Position numbers and translations under genes: made by a program. DNA of 64,000 nt, taken from Angiostrongylus vasorum (taxonomy: Eukaryota > Nematoda > Chromadorea > Rhabditida > Metastrongylidae). Of this stretch, positions 56,880-64,000 are shown piece after piece. Under the pieces are notes generated by a model that was not told the origin of the DNA, searched no databases, and worked only from the letters and a program-made list of their open reading frames with translations. The first letter of the stretch is position 1. Each line of letters opens with the position of its first letter. The stretch lies in the NCBI GenBank assembly GCA_018806985.1, contig JADANN010000366.1:1116001-1180000 (forward strand), in the 5' to 3' direction.

Positions 56880-59800
56880 CCCCGCTCAGATCAGAAATTA
56901 TCGTCCTCAAGTATACGGCAAGGTCATGCGTGATCACAACGCACTTGCTTGCGACTCTTTTTTAGATTTTTTGGAGCTCATCTACAATGCCTTAGAAGTT
57001 TCTCGCTCAGATGTTCTAGATTCCTGTGCGAGGATATGCGCTTTTACTTTAAAATCTTCTTCGCTATCTCTTTCTGCACGTTGAATGTCTAGTGGAGTGT
57101 TTTCTTTGGAACTAAGTTTTCCAACAAGGTGCTCTATTGCAGGAACGCAAAGTGGAGCAACCGCTTCGCCAACGTATTTGTACCCCCCATGTTTTTCAAG
57201 AAATTAGATACACCGTATACAAATTCGTGCAATAGCCGTCTCGACCGTTAGCGCAAATTGTGCAGTTTTGCCTTGTGCACACGCTGTGATGCACTCGGTT
57301 GCGAACTAGCTGGTACAGCAACTATTGCCAGAGTAGTTACTATTCTTTCACTTGTCGTACGTTCCTACAGTAACCACATTCGTTATTCCTCATATCGCTT
57401 TGTATTCCTCCAGCATGTAAATGTTTTGATTTCATTCTGAGAAACTTTGCTTGGCACAAACACCCTTTGTTATGCAAAACTCTTTGTGCAATCAGAACTT
57501 TTTATGTGTTATTTATGTTCGAAGCTTTCACGCGTACAATAGCACGAAGGCATGAAGTTGTTTGGGAAACCGTCATCCGTTATCTGATCTGGTCATGAGG
57601 GATTTGGAAGCGGAAGTCGAAAAATGTTTTCCGTAAATGTTCTAGACCGGTGCCAAAACACCTCCTCCTCCAGAAGACATTTAAGTGGTCCCGTGAGTCA
57701 CTATCCTATTCGTCTCGTTAGGGCCCACCGTTCATCTTATACCTTGTGCCATGTGGATAATCCAAGGTGTTAACTCTTATTGCACGTTGCAACTATTGAA
57801 TATTAACTTTGCCATCATGTACCTTTAAACATATTAGCCCTATTGTACGTTTATTATAGCTTAATCTTATCACAAGCTAACATATACTCCTTGACGCGAT
57901 AACCTCATCGCGATTACATGAATCCTTTAGTACGTTAGCCTCATCGGAACGATATCCTGAGCATACATACGGTGTATAACCCTATCGTATTGTTATTGTA
58001 AGACAGGTATTAGGGGCTCACAAGAATCCCGCGATGTGCCTCCCTCTTGTGACACCATTGATGTATTCCGTATGCACATAGCATTGTTTCAGGAACCTAT
58101 ATTAAAGCTACTAATCAGCTTTATCCACACCTATTGTTTATGTTACCACACTGCAACCTGAATTGTGTCAACGTTCACATATCGTTATTCTTGCATTATT
58201 ACTGTTATAAACGGTTTAATTAACCTAGTTTGAGGTATTGCTCTATGACAACTACGAAAAAGTACCGCGTGGCAACTTCCTAAAAAGTCGCGCATTCTAC
58301 TCAAAGCAAATCATTCGATGTCGAGAACTGACTCGAAGCCTTAATTTGCTCTAGCAAGCACTATAGCTGTCTTTTCAGAGTGGTCGGTGGTATTTAAATA
58401 AGAGTTGCCAATTTTTCTAAACCACACTTTTAAGTAACGCTTTATAGCCGTGCCTATGAAGGGCAGGACGAAGCGACGTCATTTTCGCTAGGTATTTTCG
58501 CTGTTTGTCGTTTGGGGCGCCGGTTTCCCTCTGATTTAACCCAAGAAGCTACCACCTTTTCGTAGGAATTAGGAGTGGCAACTTTTTTGCGCTAAGTTCA
58601 AGGATTTCTCTTTCTGCACTCCTTCTGCTCAAACATAGGTAGCTAGCTGTTCGAAACATATTACTCACAAAAGCCTTTTCTGTGTGTGGAAGGTTAGAAG
58701 AGAGGAAATAATAGAATATTTCTATTTTTTTTTGTTTTTCGATAGCAATTGGTGGTGCAGCCGTTACCGATTAGGTTAATTTGGATGTTTAAAAATGGAA
58801 ACCAACTTGTTTTCGAGTTCTTTCTCGTAAACTGAATATACTCCTACTGTTCGTACAAAAGCTTAAAATATTTGTTCATCTACTGTTGTTTGGAACAAGT
58901 GGTACAATAATCGTCTGTATATCTACAATAGAGTATTGGCAGGAGATCGACAACTACAGCTTCCATCTCAGAAACGAAGGGAATGGAAAGGAATGTTACC
59001 AATTGCTGTTTGGGTATTGGAGCTACTTCCTTAAAAGAGCCATGAGGTGCTGAATCGAGCAGCCATATATCTCTATTACTTCTTCGTGTTGCATAAGATG
59101 ATCGAGAGTGGCTTACATAGCGGAGACATTCGACACGTTTACATAAAGGACGGTAACGTCAGAGGACTCCATCACATGCGTTCTCTAGGGCATACGTTAC
59201 GTTGGCGATCCAGGAATATTTGGGTGTTCGTGAAAACGGCTTGGATGTGTCTCTTCAACTGTGTGAGTATTAAGTTTATAAACCAAGCTACTCTATCCAT
59301 ATGCTAGTCTACAAAAGTGGTGATGGGTCTACCTTGAAGGTCAAGGAGTCAGGAGAAGTCAGTTCATCAGTGGATGCTAACTTATGAGTGTTGATAAGTA
59401 TGAAGAGGGACATGTTGGTAATTCAACTTTATGCTGCGAAATAACTGATTGTTTTAAACCTGCTGACTTGCCACTTTTATCCATTCGTCGTTCAATTCTC
59501 GATATTCACCTTTTAATTGCTTTCCAGATGATGGGCGATAACGCGAAGCGTCTTCAAGATGTTTTTTTTTCCGTTACCTCAACATCTAAATAAAGAGGAA
59601 TTTCTGAAAATCTGAAAACTCTCCACTGACGAATTGGTAATCTGGTAGTTTTCGACTTTATTAGTCCTTAAATTCTCTCTCGTGCCACATTTTTGTGCCG
59701 CTGTGAAATTGGAACTGAACTTTTTCCCGCAATAGTGGTTACTGGTTCTAGAGTATCGTCCGGACATATGCGACGGTTGATATCTACTTTGCCGTTAGTT

Positions 59801-60552
59801 TCTGATTGTCTAATAAACGCTCGAGGAAAGGCTGTAGTAGTACTGCCCCTGCTTCTTCTTGTTCATGATTGATCAGTACCTCAAATGTACCTTTGTTACG
59901 GAGTCGATCTTGAAGCTCGTGGAGACTGCATGCGACCTATGCAAGGTTTCTTTGGAAATCGGTTGCACTTTTGAGACATTTGGTCCCAATTCAGCAAGGG
60001 CGCGTTGTTAGGGAGACTCACACCTTCTAAAAATGGTTATCCTTGACTTTTCCAGCACCTGTAGATCCAAATTTGACCCCTGCTGCTTTCGCAAACGGTG
60101 TTTCTTTGTTTTGCGGGAGCTGACATAGATGGCTTTTTAGCAGATTTTCGAACTTTCTGCATAAGGTTAATTTAACACTCGGCGTTATAAAATTTCAAAA
60201 GAACATTGACCCACCCACTATTCTCTTTCAGAAGCAATCCTTTAAATATTGGGCAAAATAGTTTTCTTTCAACGCGCACTTCATCAGTTGAACGAGTATC
60301 TCGTTCTGCTTGCACTGTAGACGGGCGCGTAGTGCTCGCATTTCGATGTCCAATACTTGGTGGCAGTCCTCTGGTAGAGCGCATACATCGTGTAGTCGCT
60401 TCCGTTTGATGACTTTCAGAACACATCGGTTTAGACGGAGGCGGAGAAACTGTATTGATTCTGCTAGTGCACCGTTTAGCAATTCCTAGGAACGACTTTC
60501 TATAAGCCTCGCGTTTGTTCAATAAGTCAGTGTTTTCATCTTGAGTATACAC
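56880..60552 (-). mobile_element. Penelope-like retroelement, nearly complete coding region, degenerate
   Basis: Minus strand, read 5' to 3' from 60552: a leucine-rich helical start (LHDVCALPEDCHQVLDIEMR, about 60400); GVSLPNN and AELGPNVSKVQPISKET (about 60030-59940); CSLHELQDRLRNKGTFEV (about 59930); LKRHIQAVFTNTQIFLDRQR (59270-59200); MESSDVTVLYVNVSNVSAM; HEEVIEIYGCSIQHLMALLRK (about 59090-59030); the catalytic stretch DLLPILYCRYTDD (box at 58921-58910); FPFLNIQINL (about 58780); VSNMFRTASYLCLSRRSAER (about 58640); and the GIY-YIG endonuclease: CTRQNCTICANGRDGYC, TVYLIS, KYVGEAVAPLCV, EHLVGKLSSKENTPLDIQRA, KAHILAQESRTSER (57290-57000). PLEs couple a telomerase-like reverse transcriptase to this nuclease. 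Many frameshifts and stops. Some steps also look like splice sites, so a domesticated gene over 60.2-59.3 kb cannot be wholly excluded. Confidence 0.8.
57340..58450. other. linker region of the Penelope-like element, not resolved
   Basis: Between the end of the reverse transcriptase and the GIY-YIG domain I could not follow the reading frame. It may include inserted DNA; 57780-58010 has loosely periodic TTAACCTTATTGTACGTT-like phrases. Confidence 0.35.
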
Positions 60553-60685
60553 TAAGTTGTTAACAACAAATTTATTCAGTACTTGCTGTCACTTTGGCGG
60601 CTTTGCTTTCTTCCTTCCGTGAGCTCCTTATCCAACTCGAAAGAGTAATAAACATGCATGGCTTCAAAATTCAGCTGATGGTGGT

Positions 60686-60730
60686 TCTCTCTCTCTCTCT
60701 CCTCTCCCTTTCTCTCTCTTTCTCTATCTT
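60686..60730. repeat. (CT)n microsatellite
   Basis: Imperfect CTCTCT run of about 45 bases between the two divergently oriented Penelope-like elements. Confidence 0.85.
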
Positions 60731-60799
60731 AAAGCAATGCCTACACTGCTCAACCTTCCGATGCTCAGAAAAATACTGCGCCAACTGAGAGCGTCGCCA

Positions 60800-61770
60800 A
60801 TGGGAAAGCTTTAGGCACAAAGTCTTGCCATTGCCTTTATTTCTTAGGTGGATGCTTCTGTAATTGATCTGAAGGCATTGCTCTTGTGGACATATAGATG
60901 ATTATTTTATCATCCACTCCACAGAAGACGAGGTGGACAAAAGGTTTTGATTTGCAAATCTACAGTCAGACTCTATAAATTCCACCTGGAAGAAGGCGAA
61001 GAATGATTGGCTACTGTTCTTAAAAGCTTGCAATATCCTATTCAAAAACGGCTACATTATCAAATGCTACCTAAAACCAAGATTACAAAAAACATGCTGG
61101 TTCATTGCCTCTCTACTCATCCTTCACACAGAAAAAAAGCTCTTATGAGGAACATGTTTCAAACTACCACCAGTGTGTGCACAGAAAGAGAGCAGGAGGA
61201 AGAATGACTAAACATCGTGCATCAAATATCCATTTCCAGTTCCTAGGAAATGATAGCCTTTCATGGTAGATCTAGAGGAAAAACAAATTCCCCAAACTAG
61301 AGGTCTCATGAGAAGAAAGAAAAAAAGTCTCGTCAATGATTGTAAGACTGCCCATGCGAAACCCAAAGTCACAAAGTTTGCCTTAACGATGGGGGAAGGC
61401 TACTGCATGACTTTGGATACGGTATACCTAATCTCTTGAAAAACATGTGGGGACGAACACACAACTGGGAACCCTACTTTGCATCTGCACAAAAGGGCAT
61501 CTAACTGGAAAACTTAAAATCAAACGAAGCACGCCAATAGGTATGCATAGGGTGCGTAGACATAATGGAGAAGACTCTAAAATAAAGTCCGTATCCTCGC
61601 ACAGTAATCTACAACATCCAAAGGAGAAATCTTTGAGCATTCTGGATGAATCCCAAAAAATCCAAAAAGAATCACACGAAGAAGAGTGCTGTGATCACAC
61701 TTAACCTTGAGTCATATTTCAGCCTGATTTTTTCTGACCTGAGCCATGCGCTTTCTTTCCTTTATAAGCC
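60800..61770 (+). mobile_element. Penelope-like retroelement, 5' truncated
   Basis: Plus strand, mixed frames: a decayed MG..LA.. box at 60800, VDASVIDLKALLL, catalytic box changed to GHIDDYFIIHSTEDEVDKRF (about 60893-60950), AKNDWLLFLKACNILFKNGY (60985), KNMLVHCLSTHPSHRKKALM and RNMFQTTTSVCTEREQEEE (61086-61206), then the GIY-YIG part GEGYCMTLDTVYLIS, stop, KTCGDEH (61392-61460), LCICTKGHLTGKLKIKRSTP, IGMHRVRRHNGE (to 61570). The N-terminal half is absent; it starts 250 bases from the opposite-strand element. Confidence 0.82.
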
Positions 61771-61771
61771 T

Positions 61772-62085
61772 CTATGCGGCTTTTCTTCCTTAAAGAAGTG
61801 AAATGCTTAAAAAGCGAAACGGTGAGTACCTAGAAGAAGCTGTTTACCATGCGACTGAGTGATTTTTTATGTAAATTTCCCCTTTCTAACGAAAACCTCA
61901 ACCAATGTTGTACTGAATCAATTTTGTTCTTAACAACCTGGTATGTTTATCAGAAAAAACAATCAACTTCCTTTTGCATATGTTGCAGAGGCAATCAGAA
62001 GCGTTCCCACTGTAATAGATACACCGCTGCTCAGCAACGCATGCCTTGCATTCACAAAAAATGACTCATGCTTAATTGATATGGC
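61772..62085. other. possible Penelope-type 3' terminal repeat remnant and unassigned DNA
   Basis: GAAACGGTGAGTACCTAGAA and GAAGCTGTTTACCATG (61817-61850) resemble the inner edge of the inverted repeat at 5.3 kb (AAGCGGTGAGC, GAAGCTGTTCACCATG). The rest is unassigned. Confidence 0.4.
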
Positions 62086-62089
62086 CTCG

Positions 62090-62480
62090 TATCGTGCCAA
62101 ATTTCATTGTAATAAATGTCCTTATCATACAACCATTATGATGCTGAGATATTTGCAAAAAGTTGAGTTCCTGGGCAGACTCGAACCATCGATTACTCTT
62201 TCTGGGAGCTCACGTGTTACTCACCGCACCACTTAGACCCTTGTACTCCCTTTCTCTCAGCCAATTTTCTATCTAATTGTGCCATTAGCAATCATCGGTC
62301 AACATGGAAAGGCAAAGCAGGAACAACATCGGAAAGGCAAAGCAGGAATATTAATGGTGTAGTGGGTAACACGTGAGCACCCATATAGCGTAGTCGCGGG
62401 TTCGAATCTGCCAATGGTTCAAGTTCTAGCTCGAATCGACTGCATGTTTTTGCATTCGCTACGCGGGACTTTTTCTGATA
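62090..62480. mobile_element. SINE-C inverted pair with well-preserved tRNA-like heads
   Basis: Minus-strand copy 62100-62300 (reversed B box GGGCAGACTCGAACCATCGA, reversed A box CACGTGTTACTCACCGCACC). Plus-strand copy from about 62345 (A box TGGTGTAGTGGGTAACACG, B box GCGGGTTCGAATCTGCC). The spacing of the boxes matches a tRNA, but no acceptor stem pairs, so these are tRNA-derived heads and not tRNA genes. Confidence 0.75.
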
Positions 62481-62625
62481 GCCACCGTATCAGACTCAAA
62501 CTTGATTGGGCAAACCTTTATTTAAAATAGTGTTATTAATACAACAAGAACGATATAACAATGCGAAACTATAGAAGTGACAAGACAATACAAGGATTAA
62601 TATGTGAGGGCACGTGACGAATGAG

Positions 62626-62908
62626 GGTAAAAGATAAAAGATAAAGCTTCCTGCCTTGATAAATCTTTTAGGGAAACGCCATGCATTAAACTTCTGTAAG
62701 CATCGTAAGAAGTGATTAGATGCATATCCAGCATACACAGTGTCTCACGGTAGCCTACCGATGTAACGAGTCAATGATGCAATCCTCCCAGATGGTAGCA
62801 ATTTTCCAACCAGGGACTGACGGAAGGTTTGACGAGAATGGGGCACGGGATTGATACCATGTGTACTGCATGGCGCCTATAACGACTACGCTATGCCCCT
62901 CTAATGAA
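62626..62908 (-). mobile_element. SINE-A
   Basis: Minus-strand copy: reversed end AAAGATAAAGCTTCCTGCCT, TAAGCATCGTAAGAAGTGAT, reversed head region ACTGCATGGCGCCTATAACG and GACTACGCTATGCCCC. Confidence 0.75.
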
Positions 62909-62909
62909 T

Positions 62910-64000
62910 GAGGGTAAAGGTTGCTTTTGTGGATTGACAGGTCAGCATCAAATCCTATGCAAGGGAATAACACGATGGAGACTAAGAGTACTGAATAGGA
63001 CTAGTTAAGGAAGCTGCTTATATACGTTCAGTAACAGGCTAGGTGAAGTTAGCGTTCAACGAAACTTATAACGAAAGGAAATCCTCGGGCAGCAGCTGAA
63101 CCCACGTATGAAAAGTTCGAAGGGCCTTCTGGATGAAGAATGCGATGAAATCGAATGCAGGAAGTATTGGGATTCGCGTAGTAGATGTGAAAGACGGGAC
63201 GTCAAAACAAAAGATCGGCAGTGTAGCCAGAGTAGGTAAAGAGATAGTTTCTTAAGAGAAGATGGTAGAATCTTTCTCAGACATAACAATCTTATAAGGC
63301 GTAGTACAAAACATAACTGGCTTCTCACATTAGATAAAAGGCATACCACGCTTATCAGAACGTTGTGGGAAATTTTAGAGTCAATTTTGCTTATAGAGGA
63401 TGATTGAGCGATCTGAGACTAACACATGATAAGATGCATAACATTCGATATTTATGGAGAATGTTCCCTATAGTTTAGGGATTTGAATTTAGTTATTTCT
63501 GAATCGAATGGCACACGATTTATTGAAGTGACCACGTCTGTTGGATGAAAATCTGTCACGGTTGAAATGGTTGAGGTTCGGGCTAAGAAATACTTTGGTT
63601 AGCAGATTTCATTGCCGTATTCTAAGCACCATATATTCGCAAACTAAGCAAAATAGGCTCGAATTGGGACAACTGTTTGAAAAGAATTACGAAGGCATGT
63701 AGTCATTGTTGTTCTTGAGTGATACTACAACTTTTCCTACCCATTTGGTTGTCATCGATTTGAAAAGCTCAACTGGTTCCTAGCTCTTGTATTGATAAGT
63801 AAAATGCTGCATTGCCTTGTCAATTCAAATCCTTCTCACTTTTTTTGACACACTTCTTCACGTAAAAAGCCATGGTATCAACTTCATAAATTGGCTGTTA
63901 ATCTTGTTATAACATGTAGAGCACCACACTTTCACATCGACCGCTCAGGAATTATCGTCATTGTTATTTCAACATTCTCGTGCAATCTTCCATCCATGTA
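62910..64000. other. unassigned end of window
   Basis: No gene or repeat recognised. The 97-codon minus-strand frame at 63056-63349 is opposed by a plus-strand run (KVRRAFWMKNAMKSNAGSIG, RVVDVKDGTSKQKIGSVARV) that looks more protein-like, but neither has exon borders. Confidence 0.35.

Noticed and set aside
57780..58010. Tandem repeat of about 30-50 bases (TTA..CC..TTGTACGTT phrases)
   Set aside because: The units are too different to align convincingly by eye; kept only as a note inside the Penelope linker region.
61430..61445. Selenocysteine codon in the Penelope-like elements
   Set aside because: Both copies are full of other stops and frameshifts, and inheritance from one mutated source explains the shared TGA more simply.
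62345..62415. tRNA gene (A box TGGTGTAGTGG, B box GGGTTCGAATCTGCC)
   Set aside because: No pairing acceptor stem and no proper anticodon arm. The same head recurs in other SINE-C copies, so it is a tRNA-derived SINE head.
1..64000. CRISPR arrays, bacterial operons, integrated viral genes
   Set aside because: None seen. The window has introns, SINEs and eukaryotic retroelements throughout, and all reverse transcriptases found are of RTE or Penelope type.

Overview
The window is eukaryotic DNA and reads like the genome of a parasitic nematode, most likely a strongylid (hookworm group). The reasons are small exons split by introns with nematode-type splice sites, a decayed stretch of the nematode telomere repeat TTAGGC at 40.1 kb, an Hsmar1/cecropia-type mariner of the kind described from hookworms, and many RTE and Penelope-like retroelement relics. 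There are no bacterial operons, rRNAs, functional tRNAs or CRISPR arrays. All exon models come from splice signals, phase agreement and protein-like translation read by eye.

Layout. 0-7 kb: repeats (SINEs, a mariner 5' end, a Penelope-like relic, a 0.6 kb inverted repeat). 7.4-12.8 kb (minus): five phase-compatible exons of an unrecognised charged protein, with SINEs in the introns. 13-19.5 kb: three RTE relics, a 300-bp TTG-rich microsatellite and Penelope-type terminal-repeat pieces. 21.3-22.6 kb: a complete but frameshifted mariner. 23.4-27.2 kb: isolated exon candidates and relics. 27.5-37.4 kb (plus): a beta-1,4-galactosyltransferase-family gene (BRE-4/beta4GalNAcT type) whose 6-kb last intron is full of SINEs. 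38-45 kb: mostly repeats and unassigned DNA. 45.4-53.4 kb (plus): a ten-exon gene for a roughly 400-residue multi-pass membrane protein I cannot name. 53.8-55.4 kb: an RTE relic. 56.9-61.8 kb: two Penelope-like elements lying head to head. 61.8-64 kb: SINEs and unassigned DNA.

Three short interspersed families recur: SINE-A (about 290 bp, tRNA-like head), SINE-B (about 390 bp) and SINE-C (tRNA-like head, often in inverted pairs). SINE-B ends in the same 3' sequence and the same short tandem tail as the RTE element at 17.6-19.5 kb, which indicates a SINE/LINE partnership. Short conserved hammerhead-ribozyme-like cores occur at five or more sites, in sequence that looks like Penelope terminal repeats. 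The two Penelope-like copies share an in-frame TGA at the same conserved Cys codon.

Only the galactosyltransferase could be assigned a biochemical role. The other two genes are supported by splice phase and composition only.
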